Assembly (NCBI GenBank): GCA_965153455.1
Contig: OZ234495.1
Coordinates: 11,342,875 to 11,406,874, forward strand
Source of the DNA: Sphagnum compactum
Taxonomy: Eukaryota > Bryophyta > Sphagnopsida > Sphagnales
Reading direction: 5' to 3'
DNA length: 64,000 bases
The notes below the pieces were generated by a model, which searched no databases, had not been told where the DNA came from, and saw only the letters and a program-made list of their open reading frames with translations. Positions 47,317 through 59,144 of this stretch are shown piece after piece; position 1 is the stretch's first letter; every line of letters begins with the position of its first letter. Position numbers and translations under genes: made by a program.

Positions 47317-47996
47317 TGGTATAAGTGAAATTTAATTTCCCGCATAATATTTCACACTACTGTAATAACATATTTGCATTTCACATGCATATGTTCACTA
47401 TTTCTGTCTTAAGTTTTCAACAAATTTAACACTACCATTCAATCTAACATCATATTCATGGTTATTACATATAACTAGAATCTGCACTTCAGAATACATT
47501 GTAAGAAAGAACTCCAGAAACAAGATTTGTTTCATCATAATCTAATATTACAGAAAATTCACACAAAAGATGAACGTAGAATTCACTTTGGAAGTCTGTG
47601 CTTTTCTGTATTAATAAAAACATGAATCCAAATTATAACATAATTCCCTATTTTGTTGAAAAAAATCCAAAATAATAATTAAAACCTATGTTATATCAAA
47701 ACATAGTATGTGGTTTTCTATTACAAGTACTTACTACTCCTCCTCCTCTTCTCTAAACTTCATGTCTCATGTTCTCCTTCCTATTATCTAGAACTTTCAC
47801 TTTTTGAACTATCCCAAGTCACATCATCGTGATCAAAACAACAAGAATTCAAAATTCAAATTAACAAAGTCATTTCATTTCTGTCATTTTACAAGGATTT
47901 CAAGGACAAAATCCAAAGTACAGAGGGGGCAATGTTAAAGGGTAGGATGAGTATGTGATTTTGGATGAACAAGGCAGTTAAGATAGGGACTGATCA
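47317..47996 (-). repeat. 3' LTR of the gypsy element, with inverted inner end
   Basis: Positions 47317-47870 align with 58514-59070 in the same orientation. The remaining 5'-most LTR segment is present but inverted: 47941-47996 is the reverse complement of 59075-59130 with one mismatch in 56 bases. Between the two, plus-strand 47871-47933 holds what reads as internal 3' sequence with a purine tract CAGAGGGGGCAA directly before TGTTAAAGGG, i.e. a polypurine tract followed by an LTR start, also inverted. The outer end is TG on the plus strand, next to ATATT. Confidence 0.8.
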
Positions 47997-48009
47997 GGGG
48001 ATCTGAATC

Positions 48010-51000
48010 CCAATCTACATAGAAACTAATGGTTCTATATCTACATTTTCTTCTGTAGTTTCGATCTCCTCCCCTACTAATTCAATTTCTGGTTTATTTC
48101 CAAATGTTGTATCTTGGATATCTCTTCTTCTAATGCTGGAATAGCCTTCACCTTTTCTTGTTCTTGAATTCATTTTAGTTTGTTTTCTTCTTGACCTCTT
48201 TCTTCTAAGGTCCTACGGTATTTCTGGTTGTACCTCCTCCTGAACTACTCGAATTCTAAGGTCTTGTGATTCTTTAATCTGTACTTCCTCCTCCCGAGTT
48301 GTTCCACTAAGCCTTGCTTTTGGCTTTTCATCCTAGCCCAATACCTTTATACTTGTTGGACTGCCACAAATGAAATTCAGGTAATTCTTTTGATAAACTT
48401 CCAACTTGTACTTCAAAATTCTTTCATCAGTTCTATGTTGAGCCAAATTTTTCTCCAACCCCTTTGTAAAATATTCCTCTACAACCTCCCACCATTCCTT
48501 AGATTTTGCTTCAGAATCCTTCATCTTGTTATTTGTTCTCATCAGGGTATAATACTACAACATATGTTCATAATCCTTTAGTTTTTTTTATACCAGTTGG
48601 ATCCAACACTTCCTTTGTTCCTGTGCCCCTTCCAATTGTGCTTGTAAGTGCTATAACATTCTTTAATACTCCTTCTTGTCCTCCATTAACTTTTCTATTT
48701 CTACCTCTGTTATCTTTTTTTTAAGTTCTTCAGATTGCAACAGAGATACATTTTTTAAATTTATCAATTCTAAAGTTGTTAGAACATTCTCCTTCTCCTC
48801 CTTTTCTTTAGTCAGTGCTTTCACTTAACTATCCAAAATGTCCTGTTGTTTTTTATGAAAAAATTGTGCTTCTATGCACTTCCTTTCTATGGTTTCCTAG
48901 ATGTTAGCCTTTTGCCTTGAAGTCTGTAGTTCTTCATCCTTCGACTTCAGTCATGCTGTGCTACCCTTGAGCTCCTCAATCTCATCCTGCAATTTCTTAA
49001 TGAGCATTTTGTTTTTTTCTGTTCACCTCAATTTTGTTCTTCCTCCAAATTTCCACATTATGCTTATAACCCTTCTGGAAATCTCTCTCCTTATCCAATT
49101 CCTCTTATAACCCTGCCTTCTCCTTCTCCCTCGTAGCCAATCTATTCTTCAGAGTGTTTACCTACATAATCAAATTCCCCATATTTAGACTCACAATTGC
49201 CATGGTCTAAAATAATTCAACTGCCTTATTTACTTTCATTACTTTTGTAGCTACCTCCTCCATAGACTTTGGTGTACTTGTTTGCGTTGTAGGATTTCCA
49301 GATCCTTGTGCAAATGATCCCAACTTCTGTACCATTCTTCTCCCTAAATCAAATTCAAATGGGAATCCCTCTGTAGATTTTGGCCTACTAGGTGGTACAT
49401 GTAGTTATACTGGTTTGAATTCTTCAAAAGCAGGTTGTGTCACCATTCTCTCTGTCTGCAATTCAATAGCATGTAGACCTTCTTGTGTCTACTATTGTTG
49501 GTATTGCAAATGTTGTTGTAAATGTTGAAAATGTTTCGAACTTGTAGTGGTCTCCATCCAATCTTCACATGCATACATCCCCTTCAAAGTGCAAATGTTC
49601 TTCACCCTTTGGAAACCTTGTCATATTCCCCCTTAACTCCTTGGCTTTGCTCCCCCAGCTATCCCTCCTATGGCGATGTCATCTGTGGTATTTCCTACCT
49701 TTGTTCCTTCAGTTGTTTCTCTTGTGGAGATGTCATCTGTGGTACTGCTACAATTTATCTAACTACCTCTACCATTGTTGGCAGGACCCTTACCACTATT
49801 GGCACTGTAGATGGTTCCATTCTACCCTTCATCATTTTATGTGCCCTTGAATCTGTGCTCTCCTATTCCCTCTTCGCTCCTAAACCTGAGGCTCCCCCTT
49901 CCTTAATTTTATTCTTCTTCTTAAGAGCATTTCTAAGAGAGTCTACTGCAACTTTCTTTTTGTTCTTCACTGTTGTCTACATTTCCTCCCTAGTTTTTTT
50001 AACCTTGGCTGGTGGGTTTTGTGGATTGTCCTTTTGATGCACAAACAAATATTGAAAGATTTTTGCCCATACTAAGGCAGATTGATAGGTATCTTTTTTA
50101 TACCCTTTATTCTCATTAACATACTTATACCGCCTATCTAGTTCACTAGGCATACTATTGAATATATCTGTGCCCAATCTACCTACTGCCCCTTCGCTAC
50201 TTTCACCAATGTAACATCATTCTTGTTGTTAAAATATTGTACCTTCTCCCTCTGATAAATGACAAATATAATGGCAAGCTATCTAACAAAGTATGGTAGA
50301 TCTAGATTCTTTGCATTCCATTGATTTGTAGAAGAATTTAGAGGTGCAAGTCTACAACTCTATAATGCCTGAATTGCTAGTGATTTATTGACATGTCCTT
50401 TCAGTTCTTCTACGTACCCTTCGCACACACCCAAAAAAAATTTACAATCATTTTTTTGTTGATTACATACACCTTATCCTTATGCCCAAAGTAGATATCT
50501 GCGCCTTTGATCAAGATTTTGTGCAGAAATTCCAACATTACATCGAGCATTAGTGCTTCCCACCCCATCAGAAAAAAAGGAACAATCCCTGCTTTAAAAG
50601 CCTAGTCTTCTTCCTCAGCAATATCCTTCCAATTCTCCATCCACTCTACATGTTTGTTATAGTTTTGTTTCGTTTATGTCCACATGAATCACTCAGGGTT
50701 TGGAATTTTAATACCTTTATTTAAAAGTGTAGCTCTGTCTAGGATTGCACGTCTTTTCTTCGCTATTGCTTTCGTTTCACGTTGCTCCATCTCCATTGCC
50801 CTTCGTTGTGCTTCTGCCATTGTTTACACTTCTATGGCTTGTTGTACTTTCAATTGCACTTTTGTGGATAGTCGTTCTTCCTTCGCAACAACATTTCTTC
50901 CCTTGCGTCCTTTTGCATTGTATGTGTCTCCACAAAATGTTGCTCCTCAGTTTGTCTTCCTCCGATTCTTTAATGCACATTGGATCTATTGATGTAGCTC

Positions 51001-51990
51001 CTGGTCTTGTCTGCTTTCTTACACGCCAAAGTCGTCTACTTCTGTGCAAAAACTCAATTGCAGATGTTTTAATTGTATTTATGTCTTGAATTATCATCTG
51101 CGCAAACTATATCTTCTCATTATACGCCTTCCTTTCTGCACATTTCAAAGATGATGATGAATGTGACGGCGACCTTATAGCCAATAGCTGAATATTCAAC
51201 ATTCCTTCTCTCTATGCTCTTTTCAACTCCTTTTCTACTTATGTTCTTCTCAATATTCCGCTTCCTCCTCCTACCTTTATTTGTGCTCACTCCTCTGTGC
51301 TTCCTTTTCCCTTGCTATTCGTTGTAATTTTTCAATTGCACTCTCTGCACTCATACTGTTATGAACTCCAAAACTTCGAACATGCGCAAAACTTCCAACA
51401 ACAAACACAAACTGCTTTTGACGGTTACTCTATTTTTTTTTGTCCTTGAACATCTTGCTTGTCACATTCATTTTTTCATCTACATGCCATCTTTTAATTA
51501 ACGCATGATCCTCAGAATTAATACAACCCATCACTACAAGTTTATGTGTCCCTTGTATAGTCACATGGAAGCACTTAACATCATCATTATGAATGAATGT
51601 CGCAAATTTCATCTTTCAATTGCTCTACATTCGTAAGCTTCTTACATTATTTGTACTAACTCCACTTCGTTTACCATGTACACCTTTTGCTGAATGTGCC
51701 CATTTATATGTTGACTATGAGAACACATCTGGTGACTGTACTGATTTCTCTGCTAATTATGCCCATAATTCTGATGATTTTGCTCATACTCCTAATGATT
51801 GAATGAATATTACTGCTAATTCAGTCGATACGCCTAACATATCATCTTTAAATGTCTACATCCTAAATCTCGCACTTTTGTAAATTTTTCTCATTTTAGA
51901 TCGAGAATAAAGATTGTGTTCACCACTGGATCTGTGATATGTTATTTATCTTTAGCATTCTTCATCTATGGTTTCTATATTTCACATCCT
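48010..51990 (-). pseudogene. extra coding region downstream of integrase (coiled-coil rich)
   Basis: Between integrase and the 3' LTR the minus strand keeps long protein-like stretches broken by stops. From 5': MKFATFIHNDDVKCFHVTIQ (51612-51430), SAIEKLQRIAREKEAQRSE with heptad-like Glu/Lys repeats (about 51350-51240), YKKDTYQSALVWAKIFQYL (about 50100), KVAVDSLRNALKKKNKIKEG (about 49940), and long K/E/Q-rich coiled-coil segments at 49300-48350 such as KEEKENVLTTLELINLKNVS. It ends EIETTEENVDIEPLVSM near 48030. Most stops are TAA or TAG in place of probable CAA, CAG or CGA. No membrane segment or env motif was seen. I recognise no family. Some plant gypsy lineages carry additional ORFs at this position. 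Confidence 0.6.
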
Positions 51991-52079
51991 TCATCATCTT
52001 CCTCTGTGTTAGAATTCACCTTTTGAACTCCACTTGCACTTTGTTCCCAATATATTGGTATTTGTTTTTTTTTTCTGAA

Positions 52080-53002
52080 CTTTAGATTCCATGTATTTAT
52101 AAGGTCTGAACTTATACACGTTGACCAACACAGGGTTAGTTTCAAACTTCTCAATGGTCACTAATAACACAATGTTATTTGGCAACACATACTATATTAT
52201 GTATGGTCTAAACCATTTCCTAGTAAACTTCCCTAGGTGTGACTTATTGCCTTTTGGAAACCATAAAATATAATCACTAAAACTAAATTATTTTGCCAGA
52301 TTCTTTTGTTGATTCCATGATGCTTTATTTCACTGTTGAATTCATGTAGTTTTTACAACCTATATTCTAGCATCATGTAACTTTTCGAGCTCTATAATTC
52401 TGCTAGTTAAAACTCTCACTAGAGTACTCTCTCTCATTTCCATCAACAACTGGAACAATGTACTATGTGGGCATTAATGGATGTAATCCATAGACTAATT
52501 GATATGGTGTATACCATGTTGCTACTTTGTATGCAATTCTACATGAAAATAACACTATAGACAGATGTTCACCCCAATTTGTTTTATTTTCACCAACTAA
52601 CTTGGTCAATAGTGTCACAAGTAGCTTATTAGTAAACTCAACTTGCCCATTCCCCTGAGGATAATAAGTTGTAAAACTCACATGTTTCATTAGAAAATGA
52701 TTTGTCAAATACTTGATGGCATCATTAATGAAATGAACCCCCTGATCTGTGACTATAGTCAAAGGACATCCAAACCTGGTTAATATGCACTCATACAAAA
52801 ATTTTGCTGTGATTGTTGTTGTATTAGTTTTCAATGCTTTTACTTCCACCCACTTAGTAGCATAATATGTGGCAACAAGAATATATTTGTTCCATGTATA
52901 TCTTCCTGCTGGCTCAATTGGCCCCACAAAATCAAGTCCCCATTTCATAAATGGTTCCTTTGGAAAACTTGTGACCAGCTTTGCAAGACTTTGAGTTGCC
53001 AA
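52080..53002 (-). pseudogene. Ty3/gypsy integrase
   Basis: The open stretch 52463-53002 holds the catalytic core. The DDE triad is complete: Asp in WGLDFVGP (codon 52931-52933), Asp in IVTDQGVHF (52745-52747) and Glu in NGQVEFTNK (52637-52639), with exactly 35 residues between the second Asp and the Glu. It ends [13 protein letters not shown], then a stop. Further downstream KWFRPYIIWYVLPNN and VLLVTIEKFETNPV (about 52260-52100) give the GPY/F-like C-terminal module, in pieces. The upstream zinc-finger part is not clear. It would insert the DNA copy into the genome. Confidence 0.85.
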
Positions 53003-53065
53003 TCCTTAATTTTGTACAATTCAACATTCTTGAGTGTAAAAGGCTTTTGTTCTCCTAACCAATTT

Positions 53066-53480
53066 TTACTTCTGTTGCACTAATAATGTGCCCTCAAGCT
53101 GTCCTATTTTCAAAAATTCTTTTACATCATTCAACCATTCAGGCCATGTATAAAACAAACTTGCATCTGTGGTTTGATTAGGCACACATGTGGGTTCTGT
53201 AATATCCTGTAATCTTGACACTTCATCCATAACTACATGAATTTTGCATGGTTTATACACTACTGTGAAATCATATTCGAAGAAAAATAACAACCATTTA
53301 GCTATTCTCCCTAAAATTTGTGGTTTGTTGACCAAATAGACTAATGCCATATGATTTACATAAAAGACAAACTTATTGCCCAACAAATAATGTCTAAACT
53401 TGTGCAAAGAAAAAACCATTGTTAAATTATTATTTTTCTGTTGTGTTATAATTTTGTTTTGCTCTATTCAGAAGCCTATA
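53066..53480 (-). pseudogene. Ty3/gypsy RNase H remnant
   Basis: The frame 53066-53419 reads HKFRHYLLGNKFVFYVNHMA, then LVYLVNKPQILGRIAKWLLF and EYDFTVVYKPCKIHVVMDEV, the typical RNase H end (YxLxG-xFxLxTDHxAL...RWxLxLxEYDFxVxYxPGxxN). The catalytic Asp of TDH reads Asn (VNH). It is followed by WPEWLNDVKEFLKIGQLEG, a linker also found in the copy at 15.7 kb. Confidence 0.75.
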
Positions 53481-53799
53481 AACATACACTATTAGTTGAT
53501 CACCCTTCCCTGTTACGTTTTGAGACAACATAGCCCCCATAGCTAACAAGGACGCATCTATATGAACATGAAATTCCACATGCTAGTTTGGTGATATCAA
53601 TATTGGTGCTTCAATATACTTCTATTTAATCAATTCCTAGGCCTTTTGACATTCCTCTGTCTAAAAAAAAGTCTATGTCTTTCTAGTTAGTTTAATGATA
53701 GATGCCATAATAGCCGCAAATCTTTTTATAAAACATGTGTAAAGTTGTGCCATCCCATTGAATATTTGAATATGCTGGGGATTCTTAGGTGGTGGCATG

Positions 53800-54459
53800 T
53801 TTATTATTGCTTATATTTCCTTTAGATTTGGTAGTTTCCCTTCTTTGGAAATAATAAAACACAAGATCATCCCTGAAAATGCCATAAATGCACATTTGTC
53901 TAGATTTAAACTAATGCCATATTCTTTGCACTTTTAAAAACATAATCTGAGCTTCTGTAAATGACTCTCCATGTCACTATACACTTTAAAGTCATCCAAC
54001 AATATCTTCATAAAACTATCCAAATATTTTTTGAATGTTTTGGTCATGGCTCTCTAATATGTTGGAGGTTCATTTTCACTCCAAACGGCATTACCTTCCA
54101 TATAAAAGCCCCCAATCTGTAATAAATGCAATCTTGTATCTGTCCTCTAGAGCTATAGATATTTGATGATATCCTAAGTATCCATCTAAGAAAGAATATG
54201 CTTCATACCTTGTTACTGTATTCAACTTTTCATCTGTGAAAAGTAATGGGTGTGCATCTTTCTTTGTGGTTGCATATAGTTTTTTGAAATTTATACAAAT
54301 TTTCAGCTTGCCATTTTTCTTGGGTACTACTACTAAAGGTGACAGCCATGTAGCTTCTTCTACATATTCAATGAATCTAGCTACTAACAACTTATCTATA
54401 TCTTGTTTGACTGATGTAACATAGTTTGGATTTAATTTATACTTGACCTGATCTGCCAA
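53800..54459 (-). pseudogene. Ty3/gypsy reverse transcriptase
   Basis: The open part 54091-54459 has KYKLNPNYVTSVKQDIDKLL, WLSPLVVVPKKNGKLKICIN, KDAHPLLFTDEKLNTV and YSFLDGYLGYHQI, i.e. RT blocks 1-3 with the motif-A Asp in FLDGYLGY. Past a frame break, FMKILLDDFKVYSD contains the catalytic DD (LLDD at 53991-54002). Later parts are frameshifted. This makes DNA from the element RNA. The reading is lost to stops. Confidence 0.82.
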
Positions 54460-55131
54460 TGATATAGTAGTGTCAAACTCAATTCTATGTTATGCTAGCT
54501 CTAGTGGAATCCCTTCCAAATTTTTGTATGTCCATGCAAAAACATTTTTGAATTCCTTCAATAATTGTTCCACTTCCAACAACTTGCCTGTTTCCAACTA
54601 TGCATTAATCTTCACCATTTGTGGTTCTACATTAGTTCCCAGATTAAGCTTCATCAATTATTGATCTTTAGTTAACTTCCATCTAGCTATTTGCAATCCA
54701 TGTGCTTCGTTTTTTTGTTGGAGTTTCATCCACTATAACAGTCCCTGGTTGATGTTTGTAGTACGTCTCTGTATACACCTTATCCTCCAAAACTACTTCT
54801 AGCTCATATTTGTTGCCAGGCATCTTCTTATATGCGTTTTGTACTTCAAATCCTTATTTTGAAATACTAGTCTTCACATCTGTATCCATGATCCCCACAT
54901 CTCTGGTTTTCACAGATTGAATTGTCTCAGGTAAACTGATTGTTCCTATGGAGAATAATGTTGGCTTTGTAACAAAGATGATATCTTCTTCTTCATTTAT
55001 GATGCCATTATGATAATCGTAACACAATAACACTTCTGGTCAACTTACTTCACCTCCCAAATGTTTGGTAACTATAATTGTTCTTACTATCCCATTCCCT
55101 TGTATCGTAATGTTGTTACTTCCTTAATCAT

Positions 55132-55400
55132 GTGCCTCAACCATACTCTCCCCAACAACATGAAATAACTAGAATCTACCACACTATTCTAAAGTACAGT
55201 AAACGTAGTTATGTAAGGAATGCCATGAACATACATCTTCAAATCTCTTATCAAACCCATTGGTTTTGTGGTTGTTTAATTTGCCATCCTCAGATTATAT
55301 GGTGCAGGTTTAGGCTTTGGAAGCCCCAACCTCAATGTCAATTGTTTTGTGATAATATTAACTCTAGAACCTCCATCTAGCAACACATCTTCTATTGTAT
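55132..55400 (-). pseudogene. Ty3/gypsy aspartic protease
   Basis: Minus-strand reading EDVLLDGGSRVNIITKQLTL, starting near 55395, gives the active-site loop (DGGS). LRLGLPKPKPAPYNLRMAN, a stop, MYVHGIPYITTFTVL, a stop, and YFMLLGRVWLRHM follow. The same peptide order, including LLDGGSRVN and HGIPYI-TFT, occurs in the 14.8-15.1 kb copy, showing one family. Confidence 0.75.
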
Positions 55401-55649
55401 TCTTCCCAATCTATATTTGGATAATTGCCATATGATTATCTATTATTACAACAATTGTCCCTGCTTATGGTACTGAAGAACCAACTTGTTTATTTGTGGG
55501 TGTTTTACTTACATTATGAGTTTTCTTTGGTTTCAGCTTCTGCCAAAGATATCTATTTAACTCAGGAGCTATTTTAAGCAATTGTTCTAAGTTCAAAGTA
55601 TAACTTGTTTTTAACATCTATTTACCAATGTCCAGAAAAATCTCTTTTA

Positions 55650-58380
55650 TTATGATTAATTACCCTCGTGAATTCACTACTTCCTGAGATTTTTGTGCAT
55701 CCACAGGAATAGTATTCGGCATACCCAACCAAGTTGTGTTCCATCCCTCCATGGATGTGGATGGCCCTTCTATTTGGGTTTGTGTTTTTTGAATCTGTTG
55801 AATTATCTCCACCATTGATTGCTTCAACCGCTCTTCTTTCTCCCAGTTAGCAACACTCTTTGCTTTTCTTGGTTCTCTATCCTTGACCACATGTTCTTCA
55901 ATTACTTTACTTCTTATGGTAACATTAACATCCGCCACATTCACATCCACAATGATTGTTTATGTCTTAGCAATAGGTTGGACCTCTGCTACTATCACAA
56001 ATTTCCCATGAACATTTTTTGCATCTTAGCAAACTTTGGACAATCTATCATTTTATGTCCATTCAAACCACAGATGTGACATGCTATGAAGATGTCTTCT
56101 ATGTTTGTTGACTTGGTTGTGTTGCCTTTGTGGTTGCCACTACTTTTTCTTCTTTTTGCATGTCTCCACATTGTGATTTGTCATCCCACAATTTGTGCAA
56201 TGTTTGTCAGTCCCCCTTGTATTACTTTGTGTTTTTGTTGGTGTTGCTTGTTTGGTATTTAGTGGTACTAACAATGCATTCCTTCTATAGTAGTCATACC
56301 TTTTTCAAACAACATTGCCACCTCCTTATGATGTTGTAATGTTGACCGCTTCATCCCTGTAGTTGCAATTATGAGGTATGATTGCAAACCCGCTCTAAAC
56401 ATAGTAGTTAGAAAATTGTATGTGGTTGTTACTTGTAAACCATGAGCCACCTTTTAAATCTGCTCATAGTAAACCTCCACCCTCTCAGTCTCCTCCTGCT
56501 TCATGTTCTTCAATTCCATGTATATTTGTTCATCATTTTGAGTCTTCCGATGACATTTGCAAAATGCCTATGTAAGCTTCAAAAAAGTACAATCAAGAAA
56601 TTTTGACATGTATTATGGCACTAGTCCGATGCCATATCTTTTATTGTATAGCTAAATGCATCGATGATATACTCTTCAAAAGTCTCTACATTTACTTTTA
56701 CTACATAATTGAACACGTTGACATGAGCATCTGGATCAACATCTTTTTTGAAATCAGGATATTTAAAAGCTACCCTATTTAACCTAACATAATGGCCATA
56801 TCTGTGATCAAGAATTGGTGCAGTTACAACAAATGGTTCTCAGTATCCTCCTATTAGATTCATGGCATCTACATTTTTCTACCTTCCAATAGCCATTGAA
56901 CTCATCAGTGGTCGATCTATAGTCCTATTCACATGAATAATCGTTATCAGATTAGTAAACACCATTTAAGGTGTGTGAACAATTCCAATAGTAGCTGCTA
57001 GAAGTGCCTAATTTCGATTCAAATTCCTTACCGTCGAGACTTCGCCTGATCCACTACCCAATTTTGTTGTAGATCCAATTAATACTCCCTTTTAACAACA
57101 TCTATGCTGGGTGTAACAATCGTTTCCACTCCTATGGTTGTTATACCTACATCAAGTGATTGAGTAACTCTTATTCTAGCACGTTGTTTTCGGGTTTCAA
57201 CAACTATTACTTCTAACATTATTGGTGGAGTTGTGTTGACGCAAAATCGATGATGTTCTAGTCTGCGATTACCCATTGGTATCCTTTGTGGTGTAGTATG
57301 TGGATGTGAATACCCCTTTGGTTCTCTATTCCTGGTCTGAATAAATGGACGAATTTGTCGACTCTATGGTCCTAATTAACTTCCCAACTCCATGCCATTA
57401 AATTTGTTCTAGACAACAAGAATTCCTGATTTTTGTTCCTACCACATTCTTTAACTCCACATGCCTAGCAATACCTGCTCTAATGTGAAAAGGCACAAAA
57501 GGACAATCCATGATTGCATGTCCTTCTTCCTCACAGAATGCACAGACCCTTGAAAGTAACTTGATCATCTCCGAATCCTCAAATTCATGATCCTGTGTTT
57601 CAACTATGTACCTTGTTTGATCCAACTTTGGATTCCCTTGATGTGAGTATAACTACAGTACTTCATCCAACGCATTCACCTATGCCTTTACATATTTAGA
57701 TGATCTTGGGTAATTTTCCTCAATCTCCTCAAACACAACAACATTGGTGTTTTCATCCACCTCTTAGTGTTCCACTAGTTCATAGTAATTTGGAGATGTA
57801 GACTCATACACAAACCTGGTTGTATACCTACTATAACATCCTTCCCTTAGCTAGTCACTGACTCTGGACTTGAGATTCTTACAGTTGATCAAGTACTATA
57901 AAAGTCCCTACTTCATTTTGATCTTTATGATTGTGAACCATAGATTGCGGCTAAAAAGTATATTGCATCTGCTCATTTGGATGAATAGTCAATTGCATCT
58001 CAATCCATGGATATCGTCATTTGGAATTGTGCCTTCTCTGAAGACCCCTAGTCCATACGTCTTGCTGTACCACTTCTTTACAAATGACATGTGCCTCAAA
58101 GGTCTTTCCTCTGTTATCAAAACTTGTTTATCCAACATTAGATTCTAATATGGGGTTTCTATAAGCCCTTCATATTCCTCTCGATTTTCAAAATTATCTT
58201 ATGTCTGACTTTCAATAACTTGTTGATTTGCCTCCAATTCCAATTGTTGTTGTAAACTCCGAGTCACCATCTGATTCATCTTGTTTTAGAATTCTTCGTC
58301 TTTAATGTTTATAGATCGCTCTATAGTCCTTACAACGTCAATCGCATAGACCTCTGATATTTTCTAACCTACCCCTTAAA
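55650..58380 (-). pseudogene. Ty3/gypsy gag with two zinc knuckles
   Basis: From 5' (about 58340) the minus strand reads an N-terminal stretch with DVVRTIERSINIKDEEF, an acidic linker, then a first CX2CX4HX4C knuckle CAFCEEEGHAIMDC at 57503-57544 followed by PFVPFHIRAGIARHVELKNV. A gag core follows (LDHRYGHYVRLNRVAFKYPD near 56800, VEVYYEQI near 56470, FLTTMFRAGLQSYLIIATTG near 56410), then a second knuckle CHICGLNGHKMIDC at 56040-56081. A Lys/Glu/Gln-rich tail at 55660-55950 precedes protease. A knuckle placed far before the gag core is unusual. Many stops are present. Confidence 0.72.
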
Positions 58381-58493
58381 TTTTTGAATTGAAAAAAAAA
58401 AACACTACTCGTCTAAACACTCTCATTTACAATATACAACAATTTTTTAAAAAAACCTTCCATTATTGAAAGAAAAAATAGAAAAAAAATTTC

Positions 58494-58511
58494 CCCATAA
58501 GATGGTCGCCA
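58494..58511 (-). promoter_or_regulatory. primer-binding site of the gypsy element
   Basis: Two bases inside the 5' LTR the minus strand reads TGGCGACCATCTTATGGG. It begins TGG, complementary to the universal tRNA 3' CCA, at the expected place for minus-strand priming. The matching tRNA cannot be named with confidence. Confidence 0.65.
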
Positions 58512-58513
58512 AA

Positions 58514-59139
58514 TGATGTAAGTGAATTTTAAATTCTTGTAGAATATTTCACACTACTATAACAACATTGCATTTCACATGCATATGTTCACTATTCCTA
58601 TCTTAAGTTTCAACAAACTTAACATTACCATTCATTCCAACATTAGATTCATGGTTATTACATATAACCAGAATCTGCATTTCAAAATACATTGGAAAAA
58701 AAAAACTTTAAAAACAAGATTATAATTTGTTTCATCATAATCTGATACTATAAAAAATTCACACAAAAGATGACTATAAAATTCACTGTAGAAGTTTGTG
58801 CTTCCATGTGTTACTAAAAGCATGAATCCAAATTACAACATAATTCCATGTTTTGTTGGAAAAAATCCGAAACAACATTAAAAATTTGTGTTATATCAAA
58901 AACAGAGTCTATGATTTTCTATTGCAAGTACCTACAACTCCTCCTCCTCTTCTCTAAACTCCGTGTTTCATCTTCTCCTTCATGTTCTCATAACTCTCGC
59001 CTTTTGAACTATCCCAAGTCACATCATCAAGATCAAAACAATAAGAATTCAGAATTCAAACTAACAAAGTTCCTTGATCAGTCCCTATCCTAACTGCCTT
59101 GTTCATCCAAAATCACATACTCATCCTACCCCCTAAACA
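58514..59139 (-). repeat. 5' LTR of the gypsy element (626 bp)
   Basis: On the minus strand it starts TGTTTAGGGGGTAGGATGAG and ends CTTACATCA, giving TG...CA ends. It aligns with 47317-47870 over most of its length, including the TTCACATGCATATGTTCAC and CTCCTCCTCCTCTTCTCTAAAC stretches. It is followed outward by the ATATT duplication. It would drive transcription leftward. Confidence 0.85.
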
Positions 59140-59144
59140 ATATT
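59140..59144. repeat. target-site duplication, right (ATATT)
   Basis: This is the second copy of the five-base duplication of the 11.8 kb element. Confidence 0.85.

Larger units (their letters stand above)
47317..59139 (-). mobile_element. 11.8 kb Ty3/gypsy LTR retrotransposon (decayed)
   Basis: The element runs on the minus strand with both LTRs, a 5 bp target duplication (ATATT) and a primer-binding site. Its order is gag, protease, reverse transcriptase, RNase H, integrase and then a further coding region of about 4 kb before the 3' LTR. The order RT-RNase H-integrase defines Ty3/gypsy. All coding regions carry stops. The two LTRs differ by many substitutions and small indels, so the insertion is old. 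The copy at 13.3-16.8 kb is the same family. Confidence 0.88.

Noticed and set aside
49522-50037. Plus-strand open frame of 171 codons with hydrophobic stretches
   Set aside because: It lies antisense to the decayed extra ORF of the minus-strand gypsy element. The Lys/Glu-rich minus-strand reading (for example near 49940) is the better explanation.
47312-59144. LTR ending at 59066 with the following block as external DNA
   Set aside because: With that limit no target duplication exists. Extending to 59139 gives TG...CA ends and an exact ATATT duplication, and the left discrepancy is explained by a small inversion.
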